From assembly GCA_000711775.1 (NCBI GenBank), contig ARYC01000214.1, positions 62,001 through 126,000 on the forward strand: DNA of 64,000 bases. Direction: 5' to 3'. The DNA comes from Oxytricha trifallax. Taxonomy: Eukaryota; Ciliophora; Spirotrichea; Sporadotrichida; Oxytrichidae. The notes below the pieces were generated by a model that saw nothing but the letters and a program-made list of their open reading frames with translations, did not search any database and was not told where the DNA came from. Position numbers and translations under genes: made by a program. Shown here piece after piece: positions 45,330 to 56,929 of this stretch (its first letter is position 1; each line of letters starts with the position of its first letter).

Positions 45330-48300
45330 TCACTCATTCATCTTCCTGAGATATGCGAAGGTGCCTAGCACTGGCATAGTTTCATATATAATTTTAGGAA
45401 CGAAGTACTTTACAGCTGCATTCAACCAGTCAACTGTTGGAACATCATAATTTTAAACCAATTTGTAAATCCAAAGAGTGTTGTGATATTTTAAATTGTA
45501 AGTAAACAAACTCTAATAAAAAATCTCATTTTATTGAGATAAAAATGATAGAAAATAAATCTTATTTTAGTGTAAACTGTTTAGGCCATAATGTCCAAAC
45601 CTTAGATAACGGAAACTGCAAGAGCCGAAATAAAATATAATAATTTAAAATCATATTGAGAAGTTTTCATTTAATTAAAATAAAGCTTTTACTAATTATA
45701 TTTAAAATATTAAGAGCACCGATTGTTGCGAAATCAACGTATGTAAAATATAAATAATCTTTTTATGTAAAATGCAAATAATTAATTAAATTTATAATGT
45801 GAGGTAACTATCTGAAGCTAAAAGTTTTGGCCATGGTTGATAAACTTATATATTAATAATTATTTGTGCGACATTATTTCAAATTAAAAATATTTAAACT
45901 TAAGATCAGTTATACATAACTTGAGTTTATGAAATCAAGTTATGTATAGATTATTATGTTTCATTTTAGTTTAATAAAAGAATAATTGACTATAAATTTT
46001 GATATAAATTATTCATTTTTCTTAATAAAATTCTTTTATTTTTAATTTAATTATTGAAGTTTAGCAGATAAAAATAGCGCCAGCTAGTGTCGCAAGACTA
46101 ATCATATTACCATACGATTAGATAAATATAAAAAAAAATTTACATTCCCTTTCATATAGCAATTTCAAATATTTTAAATGCTTAAAGAGGTACAAAAATA
46201 ATATAAATTATATAGAGGAAGCTCAAGAATTGTGATGAAGCATCCAATACAATGGTATCAACTTTGCTGATTTTTTACTCGAAACTGAAGGCATTTTTTC
46301 TCATAATTTAATGGAGTTACTATGAATTGTAAATTTTCATTTCTTTCAAGTCTCCAGTATCATTATAATTATATAAATTAGCATTGTTCTATAATTTATT
46401 AATGAATAAGTTACAATAAACTATGAATTTTTCCTTAAATATATTATCAGTGTACAGAGCAATGTGATCATTGAAAATACCAGATACGTTGTTGTCAATT
46501 CCAAGGTTTTTGAAAATTGAGTTTGGTAAGGTTGAGAGAAATCAATTAAAATAATTTAAATTTTTTATCACAATTAACTAATTTATTGTAGTCTAGTTGT
46601 TTTTAAATACAGTTTAGGACCAATAAATTTCATTTGAAATTTTCCAATAATAATTTAAATTATTTAATTAAAAATCTGTCTATTTGTGTGGAGGAGACGT
46701 AGGTTGAGTAGAGACTAGACAACTGATTTAGACCGCCGAGGGAAGCCAATACTAGTGAGGACCATCTGTAGAAGTCTAGTGGAATGTTATGAGTGAAGTC
46801 TAAAAAGCTTGCCATTTAATATTGCTTTTTTCTATTATTTTCTAAGAAATATATAATTATAATATTTATATTGATAAAATACTATTTAATATGAAAATAA
46901 TTGTATTAATTATAATTATGATTACCAATAAAATATAATTATTTATAGAAATTTCCTTTATAATTATTGTTGAAAAAAACTACACTTTTTCTAATAATAA
47001 ATGTTAAACAGCACTATAAATCTATTTATATTTTTTTGCTATTCAAATCTAAATATTATCTTAACGTTAATTGAAAATATTATCTATATAATTCCTTATT
47101 AATTAATTTATTTATTATTTTTTATATTTAAAGAAAATTGCAAATTCATTGTGCGAATTATAATTTTTAAAGCAATATTTTCTTATAAAATTTACTTTAT
47201 ATATATATATAATTTTTATATTTTAAATATATTCTTATCATGGATATATGCTTGATATTAATTTTATATTCTTTAATGATGGATAAATGAATATAAATCT
47301 AAATATAAATTGATAATTAAATCCCTCTAGATACTTTTTATTCCATTCTCAACCCATTTATTATTGAATTTATTCTTAGTTATTGAAAATATATGAACTT
47401 TTTCTATGATATTTTATCTGAAATCTTCAAATAAATAATTAAAATAAACACACATAAAAATATTTCATTGGAATCTATGAATTAATATATTTGCAAGGGA
47501 ACATATAAATCTAAATTTTAAAATAGCAATGTCCTTTAAGTAGAAGAAATTGACATATGATGCTAGATTTTCAGTGAAAAACACTTTATACAAATTAAAT
47601 ATTAATTATTATGATTAGGAATTTTTTTATTTCTTCTTTTTTTGTAGTATTTTTTTACTTTGAGGACGTAGGTTCTTACTCTGTATATCAAATCATCAGC
47701 CTCAGATGTGTTTCCAGTATAAAAATTAAAATATTAAATTAAAATATAAAAAAAATTAGTATTAAAATTTGATATATTTAATCATAAATTTTATGATAAA
47801 TTTAAGAAAATAATTAAAATATTTTTATTTAATTAATAGATATAGCGAAATAATTTTAAACATGAAATAAATCATTAACAAGTTTAAGAAAATTTCTTTT
47901 AATATATAATGAATGAATTTTTTTTTACGTTTATAATTGAAAACAAATATTTAAATATTTTAATTTAACACAATAAAAAACAAATATTTTTAAATAATTT
48001 AATGCAAAAATATCGCCTAAATTTAAAATAAAATTTGTTTTAAATATTTTTAATAAGTGATAATATATAGTATATTTAAGTTTTATTTGCAATTACAATT
48101 TTATTTCTTGTATATTAAACAGTATCAGTAAGATATTAGGCAAGAATTTTATATTTATTTTATCTTATTATAATACATTAGCCATTAGAAAAAGTATATT
48201 TAATATAAAATGTATTAAGAATGCCACCAATCTAATAAATTATAAAATATATTTTAAGTTCAATTAAATTTAATATTTAGTGAAGGTAACTTTGGTATGA

Positions 48301-51300
48301 GATCAGCATTGTGAAGAGACCACCCAGAGCAAGAAATCAAAATGATATATTTATTTATTAAAGATCCATACAATATAATTACTATTTATGGTTATAATAA
48401 ATTATTGAAACACAAGAAAAGCCCACTTGATATTCACATAAAATATTATATTTTGATAAAATCTTAAAATATAAAGGAGTTAATTAAACTTTTTAATTTA
48501 TATATATATTCCCTGCAACTCCAGCAATTGATTCCAAAGGAAGTACCAATGAAACTATTCCAATCACTTATATATATATATATATTTTAATTTTTATTAA
48601 CATTTTTCATTTTTGAAATCCAATTTAATAATTGTGATATCTAAGCCAATCACTGAGAATGAATTAATATTTAAATTTTTATTTTATTCAGGAAGTTGAA
48701 TGTGTAAAATAAATTTAATATTAATTAAAAATCTGAGATGAATCTAGCAAGGAAGTTAATATAGTTAGCATTTAATATATTATTTTTAATTGAAAATAAA
48801 AGTTTAATATAACATTTATTTTGTTTTATTATAGTTCATCTTTTATAAAATTGTTATAAGAATATTACTAGTTAAAATCAATTATAAATATTCTGTTAAT
48901 ATTTTTGAATATAAACTGTCAACATAGGTGGTGTAGGTTTGTTGATACTCAGAGATTGTGATTTGTTTGCTAATAAGCCTGTCATCACCTATAAATTAAA
49001 ATTTAAGTTTTAAGTTACATTAATTTAGAGATTTATTATGTGGTGCAATGGAATATACCTATACTTACTTGGTTCGAGAGCAATTTAATTACTCCACATT
49101 TTAGAATACGTTTTTAACAGTTCAATTTTGAAATTAAAAATACTAAGTTATTTATATTTGGAGAGCAAGATCCAAAGCTCTGGAGAGATCTTAGCTTTTA
49201 AATTAATTCTTAATTATAATAAGTAATAAGTCAAAAGAAAATTCAAATAAGCCAATTTCAAATAAATGAATAACAACGGCAAATTTTAAATTGATAAATA
49301 ATTTAAAGCTTTAAACTAGATTTTAGGTACTCGAGAGTTGATCAGCGAATCTTAAAACAGTTCCTACGATATAGTTAGTCATTAAATTTAAAAAGAAATT
49401 TTTTAAAAAATATTTATTTCTAATTGTAAGGTTAATTTAAGTCATTAAATTTATTAATAGTTTGTTAATGCGAGTAGTCTGTATGGATTGGCGAAATCTG
49501 ATTTCAAAAAATTAAAAAAAACAAAATCAATTTTTTTGAAGTTCTTATGAATTTCTGATATATTTATTATAAAATCTCCAGCGTAATCTTCAACTCTGAT
49601 ATGTTCTAATAAGGCTTTATTCATTTTTATTATTATTTATATTTATTACCAAATTTAAAACTTGCATCAATATATTTGTCTTTATTTTTAAATCACCAAA
49701 TCTCTCACAATTATGAGTTATTCTTAATTTTTGATGAAATTATACATTTGAAAAATATTCTTGTGAATATGAAGAAATTTGAATATAGGGGCGATGAAAA
49801 ATGATCAATATTAAATAATGAAGAAATGATGAAGGGATGGAGGTCCATTTCAGGGACATATGGCATTAATTCATTAAAGTGATGATAATGCATCGGTTAC
49901 CGTTAAACTTTTTATCAACTTAAGTCAAATATTGCAAATTATAATCTTAATAGAGGTCATTAAATTTAATTAAAAACATGTTAAAAATGAGTAATCTTCA
50001 CTTTTACTATAATTTAAAGATATTAATTTAAATATTAAATATTGTTTTTTGTTCTGATGGGTGGGTGGAGCGTGCCCTTATATATTGTAAGTAAGTGCGA
50101 GGTTTATATATAAGTGCATGCACATCCAGTCCTATGATCAAACAATCATTCTAAGTTATTATATTTTACTATATTTTTAATTGAAATACATCTATATTTT
50201 CATATAAAAAATTAAGTTATTAGTAAGGCAAAGCAGGGTGAGGCTAATCACCTGGCCAAGCGTCTTCCATCACGCTCATTCAAAACCTCAAAACCCCTTA
50301 ATGAGGTTTATAAGTGCTTTGATTTGTAGGGAATTTTTTAGGGTTTGGGTTATTAGTTAAATGCGAGACAAAAATAGCAAGCTTTTGGGGTCTATTTATG
50401 ATGAAGAGTATATAGATTTAATGTTTAAACTGTATTATGGCTATGATATATATATAGTGAATAAGTCAAACCAGTACTGAATTATAAGTCTATTGCACTT
50501 CTCTTAAAGCGTAGTCCATCAACTGCTCGCTCTCACTGCTCGAAAGCTGTGTAATTAAAGCGATAATAGCTAAATTTCAAGCCTAAGTGGTAGTCAAAGT
50601 TTCTATAGAAGCATATTGACTATCTTATTAATGAAAAAACTTTGAAGTATTGGGCTCACTTCTCTCTTGACCAAAGTGCTACTATGTTTCATCGTCAGTT
50701 CCCATAGTTAAAGATCTCTGCTTAGTCTATAGCAAATATCTATAAACGTAATGGTATCCTTTACAAAGGTGTGAATAGTTTCTAGAGAGTGATTGATTTC
50801 ACTCTGCCATTTTACAACAACAACTTAAATTATATTTATAATGAAATGCAGAGAGCCTAATAGAATAATATTAAGTTTATACATGCTGACGAGGCTGTGT
50901 TTACCTTCAACACTTTCATCTAGAAGTCTTGGTATAAGAGGCATAGTAATATAGAAGTATATGACTAGAAAGTCAAGGTATAAACAATGGCAATTCTTGG
51001 AGGAATTAGTGAGGATACTGGTTTAGAAACTTATGTTATTCATCCTCGATCTATTAAGACAGAGCAGTAAATAAAGTTTTTATAACAGCTGAGAGAGAAG
51101 TACCCTGAATAAGAGATTATACTGTTTGATGATAATCTTTCTTTTCATAAGACTAAAGAAACAAGGAAGAGTTATTAACAACTTAGAATTACGCAAGTAT
51201 TCAACGTACCTTATAGTCCAGAGTTTAACGGGATTGAGTTCTACTAGGGGTATATTAAAAGGTCATTACAAGAAACTGTTAGTATACCACTTGATGCTTG

Positions 51301-54300
51301 ACCTACCTATCGATACTGTCGATTTTATTAAAAGCTCAGCTAAGAGAGTTGATAATTAGTTTGCATAAAAGTGTGCGAAAGAAGGGAGAGTGAATGTATT
51401 TAAATAAATTTTGTAGTTAAGTTAATGAATATATAAGTCACATTTAAAATTCTTTAGAGGGAGCTGGCTTCTCTTTCTTTTCTTCTACTTTTTGCTTTCC
51501 TCCTCCTAAATTTCTTCTCTTGACGGCAGCTCTTGCATCTATGTTCATTGACTCTGGAGGCTAAATATCTGAATAAAGTCTCTTGCTTACTTTATACTTT
51601 GTCTGCGGCTTTCTCTCTCTGTGAAGCTTGCTCTATTCCTTCATAAAGAAGATGCCAGTTCCAGATTCTTAGATTCTTCTAAAGAGTTAAACTACAAATC
51701 TTACTTGAAATATAAGTGTGCTTCTGCAGCTCAGATAGCCAGCTCTCATTTAACTTGATCCCTTGTTTGTCCTTATCTTCTGAAGAGATGCTGTCTCTAT
51801 TCTTATGAGATTCTTGAATAATTTCTTTCATGAAATCACATTTAATTGTTGCAAGTATGCGAAAGAAATAGTTTCTTTCAGGTAGTTTATTTGACAACTG
51901 CTTCTTAGTTGCAGGTACAGCGAAACCTCTGGGTCATTCATAGCATCATTATATAAGTTAGTCACTGTGATTTCTGGATAATTTGAAATCTCAGCAAACT
52001 ATACATCTTAAGTTTTCAATGCTTTCTTTTCTTCGCAGAGAATTGCTCTTAGAAATGAAATTTTGTTACCTTCCATCGTTTTCTAGAAAAAACCAATTAC
52101 ATAAAGATTAGCTACTATGAGTTCATTACCTTGCTGCACCAGGTAGCGATGCAAATCCTCCTCTCTTCTAAATCTCTAAATTAATTCTTGTGCTTGCACT
52201 CTTTTCATTGCATCATTCATTGACTCCATCTTATTTACAGATCTAAGAATTGATATTCAAATTTAAGTTTATTGATTTCAATTATATACCTCTGTAAAAC
52301 TTACTATTAAATATGGGATATGGAAGGCTATGAGAACTGGCTTCAAACTCTAGAGATTGATATCAACTTCTACAGTTATAGTTCCATATTTTTAAATTTA
52401 AATTGGTACGTACTTAATTAGGGGCAGCTCCTAAAATGCTAGGACTTAATTAGAAGAACCCTAAATTTTATCATAAAATCACAAAATACCTCATAAAGCA
52501 GTACGTACTTAATTAGGTGCACCTCCTAAATCAGTACGTGCTGTAATTAACTTATTATTGATAGAAATAGTGGTTACTTTCTCACTAATAATTAGAGCTG
52601 TATCGTCTATTACTTTTCATTTTTCTCCTCAAATACTCTAAAAAACTTCACTTAAAACTTGTATGCCCACAAACCTCTCATATAAGCTCTCAGTTATAGA
52701 GGCAGTTTTATAAATTTATATCATAATTTAAATATGAGCGCTAACATTTTAAGAAAAACAACAGCACTTCCATCAAATTAAATGAGACTTACCTTTGGCA
52801 GCAATAAAAAGTGTGATAGCTGCGAGATGAATTTTCATAAAGAACTACTAGAGCTATCACTTGAGGTCTCTGTTATTAAAATAGAAATTAAAAAAAGAAA
52901 ATTAATGGCAAACAAGTGTGGGAGACAGAGAGGAGGAGAAAGGTATTTTAGGAATACATTTGAATTTGTAAAATTAAATTAAATTAATTATTTAAACTAT
53001 CATAATCTTGGCAGTCAAATTTTTTGAAACCTGGACAATATGGTGCTTGTTCGATAGAGAATTTATAATAAGCTGGACTTTCCAACTACTGGCGGTACCC
53101 TTCTATCTCTTCCCTGGAGCGAGATAACTTGACTTTAATTTTTAGTGATTTTTTAAGTAGATTTTAATGACAAAATTAAATTCAAGTTATCTCGCTCCAG
53201 GGAAGCGATAGAAGGGTACCGCCAATAGTAAAGTCCAGCTAATTTTAAATTCTCTATCGTACAAGTACTATATTGTCCAGGTTTCAAAAAGGTTAACTGC
53301 CGAAATTTTGATAGTTTAAATAACTAATTTAATTTAATTTTCCAAATTCAAATTTATTCCTAGTGAAATTTCAAATGTAAGAAGAGGAAGTTGAAGTATA
53401 TTTTTGTGAAAAGTGTGAAAGAGATTTTGCTCATAAATCAAGCTGGTATAGACATATGAAGGAGCATAGAGAAGCCAAACCTACAGTATACTTAAAGCAT
53501 GACAAAATAGATGGGAAGTATGATTGCTTTAAGTGCCATAAGTAAGTGGTACTCTTATAAAGCGAATAAGTTGCAATAAGAATGATCATAAATTAGAAAT
53601 ACAAATATTTACAGAAAATGTCATTAGCATTAGTAGGTCTATTGTCTTAATTCACTGATCTTCTTCCTCATCTTCATCAGCATCATCTTTTCTTACTGTG
53701 GTTCAAATCCTGAAAAATATTCGCATTCAGCACTTGAGCTTCTCGACGTCAAAAATACCAGAGCTAGAGATGCTGAAGCTGGAAGCTCCTCCACTTCTCT
53801 CCTCAACACTGTCTTGCTGGAGATGCTGTTAGCCTTAGAGAGTCCACCATGTTTAGCCAAAATTTGAGAAATTAGAGATGTTTAATAAATTAAAATTAAC
53901 AATTTAAAACTTTTTAAGTTTTAATGATCAAAGATTAAATTTGTTACTAATAGATTAAATTTATAAGGGATTTTAAATAGGCTTGTCTTAATTAATTTTA
54001 ATCAGAAATGTATTAATTAAGACCTTGTTAATTTTAATTTATTAAACATCTCTAATTTCTCAAATTTTGGCTCTAAGGCTAACAGCATCTCCAGCAAGAC
54101 AGTGTTGAGGAGAGAAGTGGAGGAGCTTCCAGCTTCAGCATCTCTAGCTCTGGTATTTTTGACGTCGAGAAGCTCAAGTGCTGAATGCGAATATTTTTCA
54201 GGATTTGAACCACAGTAAAAAAAGATGATGCTGATGAAGATGAGGAAGAAGATCAGTGAATTAAGACAATAAACCTACTAATGCTAATGACATTTTCTGT

Positions 54301-55640
54301 TAATATTTGTATTTCTAATTTATGATCATTCTTATTTCAACTTATTCGCTTTACAAGAGATTTGAAGAAACATCTTTTAAAAGCTCACAAAAAAGACATT
54401 GAAATTGAAAAGCATGAAGTTGAGTTGAAGCTTCTCAACAAAAGAAAATCAAGGGAATATTTTAAAGTGGAATTGCCTGAATAAGCTAGTGAGTTAGAGT
54501 GCGTAAAGAAGGCATGCAACTACCTAACCTATGATATCACAGAAATCATGATCTAAATTCAATGTCAAAAATACCAGTTCTTGCGTAAATAGATTTAGAT
54601 ACTTCTTTTTAAAGTTCTCTTATTATAGAGGACTCCTTTGATAAGAAAGTTATCAATGATCATCAATATGCTTACAAGGTTTATCCTTTCATTTATTTCT
54701 TAAGTGATCATAAATATTATATGAAGTTTACAAATGAGTATCAAGTACTCACTCAAGCAAAATTTAAAGATTGTAGTTACTTAATCAGGCTAGATGCTGT
54801 TCTCCTTGCCAAAGATCTTGTTGCTTTCAGACTCTCACTATATGAAATGACCCTCAGAGATTTCATTAGTGATCAAAGGAATCATAATTAGCTTGCTTTT
54901 ATTGCAACTTAAACCTTAGAAGGCACAAGAGAGTTGCATAAGTTAGGCTTTGTTGAGAGAAGCCTGAGAATATAATGTTTAACTTTTCACGTGTAACAGT
55001 AATGATTATTGACTTCAACAGAGCATTAAGAGTGGAAGTATTAAGGCTAGGAAGTGTAATGGGAACTCCAGGCTACTATCCAGAAAGATAAAACTGGAGA
55101 GACGGAGACTTTCAATAGGATTTATGGGCAATAGCAGCAATAATAATAGAGTGCGATATGCCTCACAACGATTATTACACTTCAAGGTGTGAAAAGGATG
55201 CGAAGCAAAGAATATAACAATTTATAGATAAAAAAAAGAGTATCTCAATCAATGAAATAGATGGCAGAGTCAATAATAATTAATCCAAACTCAAGATCAG
55301 ACATATCAATAGAGCAGATAGAGTTGTGGTTAAGTAAGATAAACTACAGACCTCTTCCACATGATCCAAAAGTTCATTTTGAGTGAATAAATTAAATACA
55401 TTTACTATTTATTTCACATTAAAACCTATTAATAATCCCAACCCCTAACAAATTCCCTACAAATCAAAGATCTTATAAACCTCATTAAGGGGTCTTGGGG
55501 TTTTGATTGCAAGAGTCTCATGTAAACGTAGTTTCCAATTGATGGCATGGTGTCTAAGAAAGCCCATCTGAAGAAGATTTTTGGTTAATTTACTTTATAG
55601 AAATTCAAACAAAATAAAAATTTATAATTATTTAAATTTT
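45330..55640 (-). CDS. Highly fragmented gene (about 19 islands), interrupted by TBE copy 2
   Basis: Minus-strand islands, in order: MGFLRHHAINWKLRLHETLA (55567-55509) then, across the TBE, MSVMEDAWPGDQPHPALPYQ (50280-50221); LIYKPRTYLQYIRARSTHPS (about 50090); MHYHHFNELMPYVPEMDLHP (49893); MNKALLEHIRVEDYAGDF (49623); KSDFANPYRLLALTN (49505); MTNYIVGTVLRFADQLSST (49381); KAKISPELWILLS (49200); RILKCGVIKLLSNQ (49112); DRLISKQITISEYQQTYTTY (48980); a hydrophobic piece (about 48560); SGWSLHNADLIPKLPSL (48330); TSEADDLIYRVRTYVLKVKK (47715); MASFLDFTHNIPLDFYRWSS (46815); KNLGIDNNVSGIFNDHIALY (46510); VDTIVLDASSQFLSF (46280); SYGNMISLATLAGAIF (46118); ALAVSVIQGLDIMAQT (45630); VDWLNAAVKYFVPKIIYETM (45430). 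Each is 15-45 codons amid 70-400 bp of AT-rich DNA. It could be one gene or two. Hydrophobic stretches suggest a membrane protein; family not recognised. Segment order may be scrambled. Confidence 0.5.
50425..51360 (+). pseudogene. TBE '42-kDa' DDE transposase
   Basis: Ciliate-code reading shows KYWAHFSLDQSATMFHRQFP, FIHADEAVFTFNTFIQKSWY (first catalytic Asp), AILGGISEDTGLETYVIHP, ILFDDNLSFHKTKETRKSY (second Asp) and VPYSPEFNGIEFYQGYIKR (catalytic Glu, in the YSPxxNxIE context of the IS630/Tc1 group). All three acidic residues are there. The N-terminal part is interrupted by TGAs and the last 25 codons need a frame change at about 51290 (QETVSIPLDA versus LMLDLPIDTVDFIKSSAKR), so this copy looks slightly damaged. 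In Oxytricha such transposases act during genome rearrangement; whether this copy could is unknown. Confidence 0.8.
51443..52229 (-). CDS. TBE '22-kDa' ORF
   Basis: Opposite strand to the other two TBE genes, as in known TBEs. ATG at 52229: MESMNDAMKRVQAQELIQRF, RREEDLHRYLVQQGNELIVA, then about 52070 TMEGNKISFLRAILCEEKKA, AEISNYPEITVTNLYNDAMN, later NRDSISSEDKDKQGIKLNES-WLSELQ and a basic C-terminus (AAVKRRNLGGGKQKVEEKKE). The stop is near 51443. Helical and charged, function unknown. A short frame break near 51850-51900 may exist. Absent from TBE copy 1. Confidence 0.65.
52950..53361. repeat. Palindrome C (about 412 bp) inside TBE copy 2
   Basis: The left arm begins AGGAATACATTTGAATTTG and contains GGCGGTACCCTTCTATC and CTGGAGCGAGATAACTTGA; the right arm mirrors it and ends CAAATTCAAATTTATTCCT. 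Arms are about 190 bp with scattered differences; the loop is near 53145-53165. It splits the zinc-finger ORF. Confidence 0.85.
53560..54353. repeat. Palindrome D (about 794 bp) inside TBE copy 2
   Basis: AAAGCGAATAAGTTGCAATA (left) mirrors the right end ...CTTATTCGCTTT. Arms of about 330 bp include CAGCATCTCCAGCAAGACAG and its mirror; the right arm lacks about 12 bp present near 53845 in the left arm. The centre (about 53890-54040) is also imperfectly palindromic. It sits between the two halves of a C2H2 finger. Confidence 0.85.
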
Positions 55641-55825
55641 TTAGATTGTTCTGTATTTATAACCAGATAGCCTAAAAAATGTGCTTTAACTTTTTTTTGG
55701 ATTAGTATATTTTTGGAATATTATTGATAAAATACAATTGAATCGGGGAAATGTGAAAATTAAAATACAAAAGTAATTATATAATTATTTACGTCTCATT
55801 TACTATGCGTTTTGTCTTGTATGCG
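55641..55825. other. AT-rich spacer
   Basis: No gene seen. Separates the fragmented locus from the motif array. Confidence 0.3.
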
Positions 55826-55828
55826 AAA

Positions 55829-56345
55829 AGTGGCCAAACCCCTACTTAATTTTACAAAATGCTCACTTTTATTTTCATTTGTGGTCAAAGTCTTTATGCA
55901 TCATTAGGAACATATATAAAGTGACAAAATTTTATATTATCTGTAAAAATGACCAACTTTACTATTCGTGGTCAAAATATCTGTCTTTTTATACATGTCT
56001 CTTACATTTGAGCAGAGTGGTCAAAAAGTGGCCAAAGTGCATGATTTTTACCCAAGTGACCAGAAGAGGGGTCAAAGCTGAGATTTGTTCAAAAAGTGAC
56101 CAGAGTGCATGGTTTAAACCAAAATGACCAGAGCAGTGGTCAAAATCTCAAAAAATCGCAGTTTTTAGTCTGAATTTGGTATTATGAGTCATTTTTCGAA
56201 AATATGCGGTGACCAAGCCAAATTTAGAGCCGGGTGGTCAAAAATCTTGAAAATCGTTGTTGCTGGTCAAATTTGTTTAAATTTATGTGGTCATTATGCT
56301 CAATACTGAAACAATACCTGCAAATCTCAGCTGGTCAAAAAAATC
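55829..56345. repeat. Array of TGGTCA/TGACCA motifs
   Basis: About 15 copies of TGGTCA (often GTGGTCAAA) or its reverse complement TGACCA, plus TGGCCA variants, occur in about 515 bp, e.g. near 55882, 55948, 55968, 56019, 56057, 56095, 56123, 56135, 56210, 56237, 56267, 56289 and 56331. Spacing is irregular (about 20-75 bp) and both orientations are mixed. The overlapping standard-code frame at 55879 contains recurring W-S-K/S-D-Q words that simply reflect the repeat. It may be a degenerate minisatellite or a binding-site cluster. Confidence 0.6.
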
Positions 56346-56929
56346 GAGCGGAAGTTCCGAATTTGCTAGTTTTTTGCTGAATTCCTATCAAACTGGATAG
56401 CATGATGCTCAGAGCATCTCCTCTCTCACCAACCCATTCAATTCTTGAAATATCTGATTTTGAACAAACTTTCATCCAATTTTAGCTTAAGTTGCTCAAC
56501 TCCTCTGGTGCATACCTTAAGTGCATAGAAATTTGCTATATAGAGTGGAATAGAGCAGAATATGATGCCACTCGTCAAAAATTCATAATAGTATGAGCAG
56601 ACTTATGCAAACTGCGATTTTCAGGGATCCTCATGCAATTATGTATTAATTTTAGTACAGTATTAATAACAGCAGTAATAGCAGCAGTAATAGTATAAGC
56701 AGTAAAAATGACAATGCATTAGGTATAAGCGCTTATAAAAATTTCAATGTATGTTGCAATTCTTGTTTTTGAGTAGAATCTCATACAAACCCATACCTCA
56801 GAGTATGAATCCACTTCTTGATGCTGAATGCCCAGAGTCCTCGAACATCATCCTCGCTCATGTTTTTGATTATTTCTTGGATGCGTTTGACCAGCTGCAC
56901 TCTAAAAGTTTGTTAGGAGAGTATGCTTA
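56346..56929. other. Repeat-rich non-coding stretch with AGCAGTAAT tract
   Basis: Contains a short AAC/AGC/AGT trinucleotide-like tract at about 56660-56710 (AGCAGTAATAGCAGC). The plus-strand frame from 56751 is antisense to the transposase and was not accepted. Confidence 0.35.

Larger units (their letters stand above)
52782..55385 (+). pseudogene. TBE '57-kDa' zinc-finger/kinase-like ORF, split by two palindromes
   Basis: Starts MRLTFGSNKKCDSCEMNFHK (52782), a first CxxC. After palindrome C comes VYFCEKCERDFAHKSSWYRH-MKEH (about 53398), a perfect C2H2 finger, then KYDCFKCHKQ, the first half of another finger cut by palindrome D; its second half RDLKKHLLKAHKKD resumes at 54361. The C-terminal part is kinase-like: LTQAKFKDCSYLIRLDAVLL, LYEMTLRDFISDQ, ELHKLGFVERSL (catalytic-loop position, with the usual HRD/N pattern lost), IIDFNRALRVEVLRLGSVMG, GTPGYYPE and DLWAIAAIIIECDMPHNDYY. 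So it is a degenerate kinase fold fused to DNA-binding fingers, as in known TBEs. Ends near 55385. Interrupted, so broken unless the palindromes are removed. Confidence 0.75.
50281..55505 (+). mobile_element. TBE-like DNA transposon copy 2
   Basis: The inverted ends are clear: left CAAAACCTCAAAACCCC then TTAATGAGGTTTATAAG, TTTGATTTGTAGGGAATTTT; right, reverse-complemented, CAAAACCCCAAGACCCC then the same. About 85 bp are alike. The C4A4-type end is the hallmark of telomere-bearing elements. ATT flanks both ends (50278-50280 and 55506-55508), as expected for the ANT target. It carries a transposase, a minus-strand '22-kDa' ORF and a zinc-finger/kinase ORF, the usual TBE gene set. At 5225 bp it is longer than the roughly 4.1 kb of classical TBEs because two palindromes (52950-53361, 53560-54353) sit in the third ORF. 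The coding regions have a few TGAs/shifts but much less decay than copy 1. Confidence 0.92.

Noticed and set aside
45244-45450. Plus-strand standard-code ORF of 68 codons
   Set aside because: The minus strand reads better (VDWLNAAVKYFVPKIIYETM) and belongs to a series of minus-strand islands.
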